A program made the translations under genes and the position numbers. 64,000 bases of DNA from Solanum dulcamara. Taxonomy: Eukaryota; Streptophyta; Magnoliopsida; Solanales; Solanaceae. The stretch is taken from the NCBI RefSeq assembly GCF_947179165.1, contig NC_077242.1:186001-250000 (forward strand). Reading direction: 5' to 3'. Positions 22,501 through 34,087 of this stretch are shown here, one piece after another. The notes below the pieces were generated by a model, which worked only from the letters and a program-made list of their open reading frames with translations, searched no databases and was not told the origin of the DNA. Position 1 is the first letter of the stretch, and every line of letters begins with the position of its first letter.

Positions 22501-25500
22501 GATCGCTTTGGCCTTGGGCTTCTACAGGCTTATCTTATGGAGAGGGATGGAGTTGTGGACTTCCCTTTGAATTCAATGGTAGGTAAGACTGTAGTTTTTC
22601 TAAAAATAGGACGTCCTTATAGAAGTCATAGCTTGTTAGATTGATACAACTTATGTGAAGTCTATCAGCAATCAAGTAGTTGGTACATACATTTTATTTA
22701 TGGCTCGTTAATAATGGATATGTGGCAAAGCATCGAAATGATAAAATAAATGAATACATGAAGCAAGTGTAACTCATCGAAATGATAAAATAAATGAATA
22801 CATGAAGCAAGTGTAACTTTGCCGATTACCATATATTCAGAATGTAGAGGAAGAAGTTGCATTGAATGGTTCAAAAACTTGCCTGAAGGTCTCTATAATT
22901 ATCAGGACATTGTTGGCTATCCTGCCTTATCACCATATCTTCTTAACACATCACCACTCTGACAATTTTTGCCCTTTCTACTTAAAAGTTTGACACTGAT
23001 ATCAAAGCTACTTATTTCTTCACTTATGTCACTCACAATTGTAGGTGTCTTCTAGTTTTCAGGCATCTCATGTTAGACAAATTTCAAGTGTCATTCCTTC
23101 TAGTGGACTAAGGATGAACATTTTCAGGTAATTGATGCTGTGTTGAGGAAAGTAGTCAAGAACTTCTCTGGATTGCTGGTTTCTCAAAGCAATCAGGTAA
23201 TAACAGCAACTTTACATAGGCATTTTCCTGTGTAATACCAATGTTAATACGATTAAAGTTTGTCAACGAATGTGGTAGATTGACAGTTACTTTGACACCT
23301 GCAGCTCAGACTTTTTCTGAAGAAAATATTGGCGGATGAGTGCAGTCCTTTATCAAGATCAGAAGTTCTCGAAGCCATATCAAATTATTTGCGGCACAGA
23401 ACTAGTTTGGTCTCCAGTGACTGCATTTGTGGTGGGAAACGTGAAAACAGCTGGAGTAATAATGGTTTCACTGCTGCCAACGAAGAAATAGTTGATGTTC
23501 AACAAAAGGAGTTAGAGGTATGATAATTTGACTACAACAAGTTGACTGAATTATGGATAACAATTTGTTGGTAGAAAATAGTATGGAAAACAAATAAACA
23601 ATGTAGACTAACAAGGAAACGACTGATTCTTGTCTCTTTAATTTATGGTTCAGGAACTCAAAATCTTTTGCAGAGAGACCAAGCTGGATGTTCAAAAGTA
23701 TAAGTCAGGATGGGAAGAAGAATTTAGAAGGCTTGGTTAGTACCATACTAATGTCCTTCTATGTACAAAAAATGAATGGAACTTCTGTTCCATCTATCAA
23801 CTTCTATAATCTTTTTACTGTATTTGAATCTGAAAGTGATTTTCCTCAGTGCACCATATTAAGGGCCTTGAGATGGCCTCCTCTTCTTATCACAAAGTTT
23901 TGGAAGAAAATCGCTTGCTTTACAATCAAGTCCAAGACCTAAGAGGTATGTTTCTTGAAATTCTCATGTTTTCATTTTAAATGTTTGACATGGAAATTAA
24001 TTTTTTCTTCTTCACCAGGGACAATAAGGGTATATTGTAGAGTTAGGCCCTTCCTATCAGGACAACCTGATATGCAGTCCACAGTAGATTATATCGGAGA
24101 AAATGGAGATATCATGATTGTCAATCCTCATAAGCAGGGTAAAGATGCTAGGAAGATTTTCACTTTCAACAAGGTCTTTGGAACTAAAGTAACTCAGCGT
24201 ATGTCTTCTTTCTCGCCTCGCTCTAGCACCTTCTCTCTTTTTTATTTATAATAAGTAGCACATTTCTTTCTCTTTACTATATGACCACTTGTGCATAATA
24301 TCTGAGAATTCTATCATTTACTTGATTTGCTTGAACAATGAGTTAAAAGATTTTCTTTATCACAAGATTGTGTTTGTGGAGTATTCTCTTAATCAATATC
24401 TTTCTTCTTGTATTTTCAGAACAAATATACGTGGACACTCAGCCGTTGGTTAGGTCCGTCCTTGATGGTTTTAATGTTTGTATCTTTGCGTATGGACAGA
24501 CTGGCTCAGGCAAGACATACACCATGGTAATTTTAAGTGATATAAGTGCTATCATTTGTTTTATGGGATTGAATTTTGCGTTACTTCAAATATTGATAAC
24601 AGTATGTTGCATTTTGATATCTTACAAATGCATATATTTCATGCTTCCAGAGTGGTCCAGACTTGACCACGGAGGAGACATGGGGTGTAAATTATCGTGC
24701 TTTGCGTGATTTATTCAGCACTACAAAAGAAAGACAGGACATGATAGAATATGAAGTGGGAGTCCAAATGATCGAGATATATAATGAACAAGTGCGAGAT
24801 CTCTTAGTCATTGACAGAGCTAACAGGCGATATCCTTTACATAGATATATGATGAATTAAATAGGAACATGCTCACCTGAACTGCATCACTTAGACATGT
24901 TAACAATTCGGATTTAGTTGTCTAACCTTAACATTCCACACATTGGATATACGAAATAATTCTCAACTGAATGGCCTCAACGTACCTGATGCTAGTCTGA
25001 TTCCAGTTACATGCACTCAAGATGTTGTTGATTTGATGAGAATCGGGCAAAAGAACCGTGCTGTTGGTGCTACTGCTTTAAATGAGCGGAGCAGCAGGTC
25101 TCACAGGTACCTGTTACATAAGTAGATGAACATTATGAACTGTCGCATGATTTATTTCTTCTGTAATTCTTCCTACTTTTGCAGTATTCTGACAGTTCAT
25201 GTTCGAGGAAAAGAGGTGGTATCTGGATCTACATTAAAGGGCTGCCTTCACCTTGTGGATTTAGCTGGAAGTGAGAGAGTAGATAAATCTGAAGCTGTTG
25301 GCGAGAGACTGAAGGAGGCGCAACATATAAACAGATCTTTGTCAGCATTAGGAGATGTTATCTCTGCTCTTGCACAAAAGAGCTCACATATTCCTTATAG
25401 AAATAGCAAGCTTACCCAAGTATTACAAGACTCATTAGGTAGACAGTGATCACTTTTTGGTCATTTTGTCAATAGTGAGTTTAATTCGTTAATGCAATAA

Positions 25501-27213
25501 TTTTACCATCCAATAATGATAGTATTCTTATGTCGAACTAGCTAGGCTTGTACAACCATGCATGATCCTGCTGAAAAAGACCGAAAATCCTGAAAAGTAA
25601 CTATTAAGCAGTCTTTGGTTTATGATGTTCAATGAGGCTTATATAACATTTTTACCTTCCGTACTCCCTTACAGGTGGTCAGGCAAAGACATTGATGTTC
25701 ATGCACATAAATCCAGAGGCAGATGCATTTGGAGAAACAGTTAGCACCCTCAAATTTGCTGAGAGGGTTGCCTCCATAGATCTTGGCGCAGCTCGTTCTA
25801 ACAAAGAAACTGGAGAAATCCGAGACATGAAAGAAGAGGTCTGAACTTCTTAATCACTGGTTGAAAATACCAAACTATTTCCTGTACCTGTAATTGATGT
25901 CTTTGTGTTTTTTATGGTTTATTTAGATCTCAAACCTTAAGCAAGTGTTGGAGAAGAAGGAAGCTGAACTTGAACTCCTAAAAAGTGGTGTAAATGTTCG
26001 AGGGCAAGCATCACCTCTACGAACGATGAGACACATTGGTAATGGTAGCTTGAAAACGGAAGCAAATCAGCGTCCTCTAGATGACATTAGAGAGGTAAAT
26101 GAGTCAGAAATCTAAGTAAAACATCATATTCACATATAATACTTGCAACTGTTAATTACTTCTGTTGTGGTGAGATAGGTAAGAAGCTGTTCATCAGGTA
26201 AACAAAGGAGGTCTCAGTTTCCCTCGAAGTTCACGGACAAGGATTTCATGCCAAAAATGCCCTTGCTGACAGAGGAAAAATCAGCAGCCTCCTCCATGAG
26301 GAGATCACCATCGCCACCTGTTAGAAGATCAATATCAACAGATAGAGGTGCTCATGTCAGAAGCAGAAACAAGCCTGAAACACTTGAGAATCAACCAGTA
26401 ATGAAACTGCCTTTTCCTGCTAGAGCTCCTGTCACTATCAATAAATCTGGTAGCAATATACCGGCTATTGTCTCTTCAGATAAAACGAGAGGATATCAGA
26501 GTTCACGAGAGCAATCCAGGCAGGAAAATATCTCTGATGTTCTATATAGCCTCCAGAAGATGAGCAACAGGAAAATTCCAGAACATGACGAGGAGCAGTT
26601 TAAGCAAGTGCTTAATGTACGACAAGGTGCAATCAGAAAAAGTAAAAACGAGAACAAGATCAAAACCAAGCATCAGTTATCAACTAAAATACAGATTAAA
26701 TCAGATGTTTCAGTGACCTTACTTTCTGATGGATGTCATGGTGGAATGATTGACGAAGCTCAGAGAAGCGACGTTTCTGAGTCTGAAAATGAGAATGGAT
26801 TTGTTGGATCCAATATAAGTGGAACCATAAGGTTTGGTAATGGAAATCTTCCAAGAAGTTTATCAAGGAACTCCCAAAATGTTGAACGGTATAGCCTACT
26901 TCTTTGAGAATTAACATACTATATAACAACTATTTTTTGTATTAACTGATTGATTTCAAACAGAGAAATATCACAAACAGTTGAAGCATTTCTTGCTGGA
27001 AAATATGAAGACAGACCATCAAGTGGCAATAACATGCTTCGAAATGCTGAGGTAAACAACAATTCATTCAATCCTGAATTCAGGAAACCAGAAGATAAAC
27101 CTTCGAATGCCAATAGAATTGCTCGGAATTCAAAGGAAGTGAGCAACTCATTGGCTCCAGAATTGAGAAGAAGCAGATCAACACCACGCGGAAAATTTAT
27201 GTTTTTGGCCTGA
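19591..27213 (+). CDS. KIN-14 class kinesin with calponin-homology domain
   Basis: Reconstructed from 17 coding exons: 19591-19762, 21455-21618, 21973-22113, 22219-22578, 23128-23196, 23305-23517, 23654-23735, 23850-23945, 24019-24198, 24420-24526, 24651-24829, 24942-25106, 25185-25438, 25675-25838, 25927-26094, 26179-26888, 26964-27213; 1157 codons. Start ATG at 19591 gives [10 protein letters not shown] calponin-homology domain (about residues 63-183) precedes the KIN-14 neck ([19 protein letters not shown], about 423-441) and motor, with P-loop GQTGSGKT (518-525), switch [10 protein letters not shown] (635-643) and switch II DLAGSE (668-673). A coiled coil ([20 protein letters not shown]) and a basic, Ser-rich tail follow. 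A neck ahead of the motor is the signature of minus-end-directed kinesins; plant CH-kinesins link microtubules and actin. It resembles Arabidopsis KIN-14J/K; the exact orthologue is uncertain. All junctions are GT-AG except 24830-24941. Confidence 0.93.
22731..22818. repeat. perfect 44-bp tandem duplication in kinesin intron
   Basis: CATCGAAATGATAAAATAAA and the following 24 bases at 22731-22774 are repeated without change at 22775-22818, within the intron 22579-23127. Perfect identity in an intron indicates a recent event. Confidence 0.9.
24830..24941 (+). other. U12-type AT-AC intron in the kinesin motor domain
   Basis: No GT-AG pair joins the exons around here. The intron starts ATATCCTTT (24830-24838), the exact U12 5' splice signal, has a branch-site match ACCTTAAC (24925-24932) and ends CCACAC (AC at 24940-24941), with the branch A 10-11 bases from the 3' splice site. 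Splicing AT to AC joins CG to A and restores an uninterrupted [16 protein letters not shown] motor sequence in the expected phase. Reading through the intron instead hits a stop after 10 codons. Confidence 0.93.
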
Positions 27214-28188
27214 GAGAAGTTCGATATTTATATACTACTCATCATTTGGATCAACTAATTTGGTAGTTCTTGTACAGCCACTTCATGCATTTTGGAGCAT
27301 GCCCCTCATACTATTTCAAAAAACTTGAGATGGTTGAAGATGTCATTGAGGACTTCAACCAGTAATGTATCTTCAAACTTCATTTGAAGTGATATATATC
27401 GCAGTTTATTTATATACAAACTGATAAAAACTTTAAAATATATGTAAAAAAAAGTTGTAATTTGCTTTGATATATGGAATGAAAGATCAAAGGCTTTTGT
27501 GAAGATATAAGAGAATTGAAAGATTTAGATGGCATATCTCATCCATAGGTTACCATGACTAACTAAATGACTGTCAACTAGGATATTAGTCCTCAGGAAT
27601 GATGAAATATGATTCATCTGTCTAGAAGTCAAATCCAGCAATTTACCGAAAAGAGTCGCAAATTAAAGTGAGAACACATATCATGGTTAAGTGATAAAAG
27701 TTTATAAACAAGGCATGTCTTGCATTCATTTACTTGGAGTAAACATTGGGTGCAGAGAAGTCTTTTCTGTTCCATTTATTGTCTATTTAATTTTGATACC
27801 TTCTATATAACTCTTCAGCGTTTGATAATTGATTTTCCATGCCAAAGTGATGCTGGTATCCCCTCAAAAGTTAAAAATAATCTTGTTTTTGTGGAAAAAA
27901 AACACAAATTATTTATGTCAATTACATTTGAACAACTTTAAGAGACAAGATCAAACCAAACTCAGCAATTGAGTATTCATTAACATATGGTCATGTACAA
28001 ACACTGTTCAGAATCAAACCAAAATCACCAATTGAATATAATAAACATATGGTCATGAACAGACACTGTTCAGAATAAAAACAAACTCAACAATTGAAAA
28101 GAGTAAAATTAACATAGGGCAAATTCACACTTGTTTTATGGCATACTAACATTTAAACTTCATGCTTATGGTGCTGACAGACTCTTCA
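27214..28188. other. 3' intergenic region between convergent kinesin and annexin
   Basis: Holds the untranslated tails of both convergent genes. Two diverged copies of a 63-bp unit containing AACATATGGTCATG and ACACTGTTCAGAAT lie head to tail at 27956-28018 and 28019-28080, close to the annexin stop codon, with a partial third copy (CAAACTCAACAATTGAA) after them. No further gene is visible. Confidence 0.55.
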
Positions 28189-31100
28189 TTAGTGAGCAGT
28201 CCCTAGAAGAGATAGAAGAAAGGTCCGATAATCACCAGAAGTCTCCGAATGCACTGCATCGTTCAGAGATTTCTTATGCTTCTTCTGGTATTCTGCTTTT
28301 ATATACTGCATATCGATCTCAGTTCGCGTGACTAGTATCCTAATGAGAGTTGTATCATCCGTCCCCAATCCCTTCATTGTTTTGTGCAACTCCTGCATCC
28401 ATTAATAAACATATGTAAGGTGTAGATAAACAGAACCATCGAGAGCTTATACAATACATTTCATGCAAGAGATAAGCAGAAAATAATGGCTTACTAAATT
28501 TAAGACAAAAATGATCAAACATAAACATCTTTAGAAGTTTCAGTTTCACATCCAAGTTGAGATATAGAGCCAAAAAGAATAACAAGTATCCAGAGTAGGA
28601 CGAAACATGCTATATGAAGGAAGAACATATATCATGGTAATATAGAGGCGATGCATCTGGACGATACACAAGATGAAATAAGTCTTCTTGAAGGAAAAGA
28701 AAATTTGGAAGGGGATAATAGCATTCACGGGAAAAAAAGAGCTTACAGAAGCATGAGTTCAAAAATATCCTTAATGTAGGCAAAATGGTTATCGTCTCCA
28801 TGACTTGATAAGAATTTTAATAAATGTAACAATGTACCTTCGCAAAGTATTTTGCTGGATTCTCAGCACACTGCAAAATAGTCAAGAGAGCAAACTCAAA
28901 GAGTCCAGAGGTTTCACTTTTTACAGCCTGTAACAGTTGCTGTCTGTTAGTAAACTAAACTGGAAATCTATATAGGTTTGCTAAATGAAGTCAGCTTACC
29001 TTTTTCAACGAGTTGCCGTACATGCTGTGATACACAGTGCTAACAGCAGCCAAATGCACTCTGCTACTTTCAGAAAAAATCCGTATAAAAGTATTCTCAT
29101 TAGTTCCCAATTTCTTCTCCCCAGCTTTGTAAAGAGCTTTAGCATCATGTTCCACCGAAGCTCTGTCAACTTCTGGCCCTTCGTAGCGCATTGTGCTTAC
29201 ATATGCTACAAGCAACTGTAGTGATTAAGAGAAAATAAATTAATTGTAATCTTCTTTCATAAGATCTAAGCAATATGTATGATTACTTGTTTAAAATTTA
29301 GAGACAATACAAGAGGAAGAACACATTTGCTATGAAGACTGCGGGTGTGTTCGGTATGAAGCAGAACATGTTTTCCAATTTCTCCATGTTCGGTTGATCA
29401 AATATTTTGGAAAATATTTTCTCTAGGAAAACAAACTCCTTAAAAATGAGGAAAATAACTTCCCTAATGAAGATACGGAAAACAAGTTCTAGTGACATTC
29501 TACATTGATTATGTCCTCCACACCCTCCAACACATCTCATCTTCACCCCCACCCCCCATAGCCCTCATCCCCACCATCCCACACCCCACCTCCCCACTCC
29601 CACCTTCCATAGTATTTGTCTAAATTATATACAAATGCTTTTAAATATGATATTTTTTGCTTACTTACCGAACACAAGAAAATAAGTAAAAAACTATTCC
29701 CTTATTTTCCTAGAAAACAGTTTCCTTCGTACCGAACACACACTGGATCAATTATGTTCTCTTTCATACAAAGTCATTTTGACGGATTATTTTCTTTATT
29801 ATTTCCACTAACAACTTAGCCACAATCTTATATACACTGCCAATTATAATGAATGTCAGGTAATGTTTTAATTCTAATCCCCCTTTCATTTTTGGTATTA
29901 GTGCAATGAAAGTAACATTGGAACTTCTCGCCATATCCCCATTCCGATGAAAAGCATTCAAAGCTCTCATCAAATCCACGAAACTATTGTTACTCATTTA
30001 TTTAAAAGCTGTTCCTATGCGTGCTATGATCTTTTAGGTAATACAAAGTGTCTGGTATTTTCTAAATTCACATGCTTGGTATTTTTGTGTACACAAATGC
30101 AGAGGACGACTACCTTTTTGTGATCATCATATGTCGCGAACTCAATATAATGTTCAAGGCTGAAACCAAACATGGAATGGTAAAGTTGTTTGAAATATTG
30201 TATTTGAGAAGGAGTCCGTGAGCATATCACTTCAGTGGCAGCTCTTGGATCAATAACGTCACCACTCAAAGCCGTCCTTACTATTGTAGCATCTCGTCCT
30301 GCCGGATCATACATCCATAGCAAGACTGCTTTCTGGAATCATTAAAAAAAGATAAAGAAGATAATGAAACAGAAAACATAACAAATGAGGCATCACAAAT
30401 TCTGCCAATTCCACTTCTTGTTTAATACTCCCTCGGTTTCAATTTGTTTGCACTACTTTCCTTTTTAATCCGTTTAAAAAAGAATGCCTCTTTCCTTTTT
30501 TAGCATGTCTTCAATTCTAAATTTCCACATGACATGTTTCGGACTACAAAATTAAATGACATTTTGGTATATTCTACATATCTTTAATTTAAGACCATAA
30601 GATTAAAAAGTCTTCTTTACTTTCTTAAACTTCGAGCCAAATCAAAACCAGACAAATAAATTGAAACGGAGGAAGAAATACTAGTGGCAAGTTATTGAGT
30701 TATCAAAATTATTCGGAAATTTCTACTCTTGATCAATACCTCAAGATTACCGCTAAGCTCTTTGGATAAGCGTTTGTTGAGCTCTTCAGAATACATACTT
30801 CTGTATTCCTGTTGAATTAGAGCACGCTGAGTTGCATCACGATGGGCAATGATGTTAATGACTGCTTCTTTATCAAATCCGAATCCTGCATAACACAAAC
30901 AATTAATTCACTCAAAGGTCATCTGCAGAATAGAAATACACTATCATTCTAATTTTGGAACTAAATCCAAACGGGATGATGACATTTATATGTCCTCTAA
31001 ACCATAGTTCACTAGCAATTTTGGAAGCAAAATGTAGCTGTTTTGTGTTTCCTGTCTGATAATTTGACTGTTCAAAGTAATCTATGTGATACAGAACTTC

Positions 31101-31956
31101 AGAATCCGCATGACTGAACAACAACAACAACTATGCTTCAGACCCAAACAGGTTGAGGTTGTCTATATGAAACAATAAAGCTTGCAACCAATGTTTCACT
31201 TGCTAGATTCATTCAACATCAAAAAGAGGCTATTTATATGGTTTCTTCACTACTATATTTTCTTTTCTTACTAATTTTGATATGAAGGTTTTTCGAAAAC
31301 AACTTCTCTAACCTCACAAGGTAAGGGGTAAGACTGCGTAGGCATCACCCTTCCCAGACTCTACTCGTGGGATTACACTTTGCTCGAACTCTCCTAAAAT
31401 ATTGCCGCACCCATGTCGAATCCTTCAAAAAGTGCACTACTTTTGGAGGATACGACATGCACCCGTCAACATTTTTGAGACTGTCTTTCTCTCTTATTAA
31501 ACTCTTTTATTTACTCTATTTCAATTTGTTTGTCTTTTCTTTTTTTTAGTTCATTTAAAAAAAAATACCTTTTTCCATTTTTTGGAACTCATTAATTTCA
31601 ACTTTCCATGTGTCAAACATGATTAAGATAACAAGATTAAAAAGCACTTGGGTACATTTTTACATATCTTTAGTTAGAAGATCACAAAATTCAAAACCAG
31701 ACAAACAAATTGATATAGAGTGAGTATCTTTTGACCAAATGGGCCTTATGATCTACCTTGTTTTGTCATGCTTAAAGTTTAAGTAACAACTCATCCTCAA
31801 AAAACAATTCAAATTACATTTTAGAGAAAGAAAGGAAAACCACAAATTAAGCAAATCAAATATAAAGGCTAAGTTTTTACCCTTAAAAGCTTTGTGAAGT
31901 TGTATGGCATCATCACGAGGTGAAGTTAAAACTGGAGGAACACTCAAGCTTGCCAT
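28189..31956 (-). CDS. annexin, annexin-D5-like
   Basis: Six exons on the minus strand: 31881-31956, 30740-30885, 30114-30332, 29000-29215, 28838-28927, 28189-28392; 316 aa, the usual plant annexin length. The start ATG gives [16 protein letters not shown]. Four annexin repeats are visible: repeat I (about 13-80, [20 protein letters not shown]), II ([18 protein letters not shown]), III ([20 protein letters not shown]) and IV ([20 protein letters not shown]). Annexins bind acidic phospholipid in a Ca-dependent way at membranes. The type II Ca-binding loop is intact in repeat IV (GLGTDD) but reads GFGFDK in repeat I, where most plant annexins have GxGTx[15 protein letters not shown] and KAVLLWM match Arabidopsis annexin 5, so a D5 assignment is favoured, from memory of the family rather than an alignment. 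All introns are GT-AG; introns 1-3 are full of transposon remnants. Confidence 0.92.
29345..29741. mobile_element. MITE with 17-bp inverted ends in annexin intron
   Basis: The ends are GTGTGTTCGGTATGAAG (29345-29361) and its inverted match CTTCGTACCGAACACAC (29725-29741), one mismatch. The middle contains a C-rich tract (CACCCCCACCCCCCATAG). No coding capacity. The flanks suggest but do not prove a short ACT(G) target duplication. A decayed relative lies at 15509-15814. Confidence 0.75.
29764..29997 (-). pseudogene. LINE reverse-transcriptase fragment
   Basis: On the minus strand this 77-codon frame reads [20 protein letters not shown], then K, then an LKHYLTF...[11 protein letters not shown] segment. 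This matches the start of the reverse-transcriptase domain of plant LINE elements, which typically has [11 protein letters not shown] and DFRPISLVGSVYKIIAKVLA. The catalytic YADD box and the endonuclease are absent, and the 'FRPISL' core is altered. It is a short dead fragment in the annexin intron 29216-30113, in the same orientation as the gene. Confidence 0.75.
30428..30677. mobile_element. Stowaway-type MITE in annexin intron
   Basis: Begins CTCCCTCGGTTTCAATTTGT just after a TA and ends with the inverted ACAAATAAATTGAAACGGAG. The CTCCCTCCGTTTCAA terminus and TA insertion site are the known signature of Stowaway (Tc1/mariner-derived) MITEs. About 250 bp, no coding capacity. It lies in intron 2 (30333-30739) of the annexin gene. 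Confidence 0.8.
31120..31482. mobile_element. SINE fragments and small foldback MITE in annexin intron 1
   Basis: Three degenerate pieces adjoin: an ACAACAACAACAACTATGCT tract with CCCAAACAGGTTGAGGTTG (31120-31175), the reverse-complement tail of a Solanaceae SINE; a block with AAGACTGCGTAGGCATCACC and CAGACTCTACTCGTGGGATT (31312-31375), another SINE tail; and a piece from GCTCGAACTCTCC to CATTTTTGAGACTG (31382-31482) related to the foldback repeat at 53012-53136. Confidence 0.5.
31503..31726. mobile_element. degenerate Stowaway-like MITE in annexin intron 1
   Basis: Ends ACTCTATTTCAATTTGTTTG and CAAACAAATTGATATAGAGT are inverted repeats of each other. The internal sequence (CATTTAAAAAAAAATACC, AAAAACACTTGG-like words) is related to the copy at 30428-30677. 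Confidence 0.65.
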
Positions 31957-32183
31957 TTCTCTCTCTCTGTCTCTCTTTGTGGTACTTTCTAAATAAGAAA
32001 AAATAAATAATCAAAGATGTGAGAAAGTAAACGCCATTGTTCAAATTAGTCAACAAGCTTTTGATTAGTGTAGATAAGGACCAAAAACGTCACTAAAAAT
32101 TAGTGGATGTCCAGTTTTTGACAAATACTTTGCATTTTCATTGATTTCAAAATTTTTAGTCTTTTATCAGTGTGTGTGAGTAT

Positions 32184-32535
32184 GAGCCCGTTTGGATGAG
32201 CTTAAAAAAAGTAACTTTTATTTATAAAGTTTTTTTAGAACTTAGAAGTGGTGAAAGTTATTTTTATAAATAAGCAGTTGAGTGTTTGGATAAAAGTGCT
32301 TATGATGTGAATTTTAGAGTTAAAAGAATAAAAAAGATAGTTTAAGAATTTAGTTAAAATATAAAGGATATAAAAGTAATTTCCATGGTCAAAGAAAATG
32401 ACTTTAAGCACTTTGGAAAAAAAAGTTAGGAATCCTAACTTTTCATTTCTGACTGACTTTAAGAACTTTATGGCTTAAAGTCAGCATTAGACAAACACGT
32501 CCAAAAGCTAAAAAGAGGCCAATCCAAACGGGCTC
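32184..32535. mobile_element. 352-bp MITE with GAGCCCGTTTGGAT ends
   Basis: The left end GAGCCCGTTTGGAT and right end ATCCAAACGGGCTC are perfect 14-bp inverted repeats, and both flanks carry TAT. It lies upstream of both the annexin and the RecX gene, in their shared intergenic region. No coding capacity; the superfamily is uncertain. Confidence 0.8.
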
Positions 32536-32544
32536 TATATTAAC

Positions 32545-33975
32545 TTTTTGGAAATTTGTCGACCGACACCGTTGACTCCTAAACTTACTGGTCTGGCCTC
32601 AGTATTCATTGCTTTTTTTATTAATGTCGTTTCTTTTTAGAGTGTTTTGATATCACAAAATAATAATTCAAGATTTTAAGTATTTTTATGTGTTAGTTTA
32701 TTATTTTTTTGTAATTTAGTCGATCGATTCTGTTGCTCTCCAAACTTGGACATGTCGAGTCTCATAGGTCTGATGACCAGTACTCGTTGTATTTCATCAA
32801 TGTCGTCTCCTTTTTATTGTTTCAGTATTACAAACTATAAATTCAAGATTTTTAAGTGTTTTTCGTGTGTGTAAAGTTTATTGAATTTTCAGATATTAGT
32901 CGATCGACTTCATTGGGGATCAGAAGTCTTTACATTTTCATGAATGATGTCTCTACTTTAGCGTTTTGGTGTCACAAAAGAATCTAACTTATTTAAATGT
33001 TCCTGCTATTTTATATTTCCTTGAAAAAGGGGCTCAACCTATAGAAACTGTTCAGGATATTTTAAAGAAGACAAAGGTTTTAAAGAACTTCTTCCTAATC
33101 AACTGAAATTCAATTAAGAAAATACAAAAAGGGGAAGTGATTTGTATATAACTTTATATGACTTTTCTCTTTTTTTTTTTTTTTGTATTTCCTCCCTTTC
33201 CTTTTCTATTTGTATTTATTTATCATTGCTTCCAGAGAATTCCGTGTTCTATAATGACAAAACATCTTATTAAAAAATTTAAGCATTTTTCGTGTTATCC
33301 GTCCATTGATTTTTGAAAAATATTCGATCAACTCCATTGGCTCCTATACTTGGTCAGGCCGGACCTCATAGGCCTGATAACCAAAACTCATTGCATTTTC
33401 ATTAATGACGTTTCTTTTCAGCATTTTCATATCACAAAATAAGAATTTAAGATTTTAAGCATTTTTCATGTGTGTAAATCCTCGATTTTTCAAATTTTAG
33501 TCAACCAACTTTGTTGGCCCCCAAATTTAACAGACCAGACCCCACAAAACAGGTGACAAGTAAATAGTTGTCTACTTCTTTTTTTAACATTTCGTGAAAT
33601 AAGAATTCAAGATTTTAAATATTTTTCTTTTGTGTTAATTCATTGATTTTTTGAAAGTTACTCGATTGATTCTGTTCTAAAATTCATTGCATTTTCATTA
33701 ATAATATCTCTTTTTTCAATATTTTGGTCTACCAAAATAGAAATTCAAAATTTTAAATATTTTTCATGTGTGTTAGTTAATCTCCTGATTTTCTACAAAT
33801 TAGCGACCACCTCGGTTAGCTCGTAAACTTAGCCAAGTCGAGCCTCACATGACTGATATCAACACCCACTGCATTTTCACTAACTTCTTTTTATTTTTAG
33901 AATTTCTATACCACAAAATAAAAATTTAAGATTTTAAATTTTTTGTGTATATTAATCCACTAATATTTTCCTGAA
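32545..33975. repeat. degenerate tandem array, monomers of about 150-180 bp
   Basis: The same word order recurs at least seven times: a TTAGTCGATCGAnT word, a CCnAACTTGG word, a CTCATAGGnCTGAT word, TGCATTTTCATTAATG, TATCACAAAATAAGAATTCA and AGATTTTAAGNATTTTTC. The CACAAAATAA word is found near 32652, 32830, 32970, 33430, 33590, 33735 and 33910. Monomers are strongly diverged, so the array is old. It fills most of the space between annexin and RecX; a unique stretch at about 33000-33290 interrupts it. Confidence 0.7.
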
Positions 33976-34087
33976 AATTAGACATATATTTGTGCCAAAA
34001 AGCAAAGTAAATGCATATATTCAAGATTAATTTTTGGCACTTTTGCCAAATAAAAATGTACCAAGCCCTAACTCTGGGAAACAAAAC

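Noticed and set aside
24663..24860. Kinesin frame ending [11 protein letters not shown] and a stop
   Set aside because: Reads into the U12 intron; the true exon ends at 24829.
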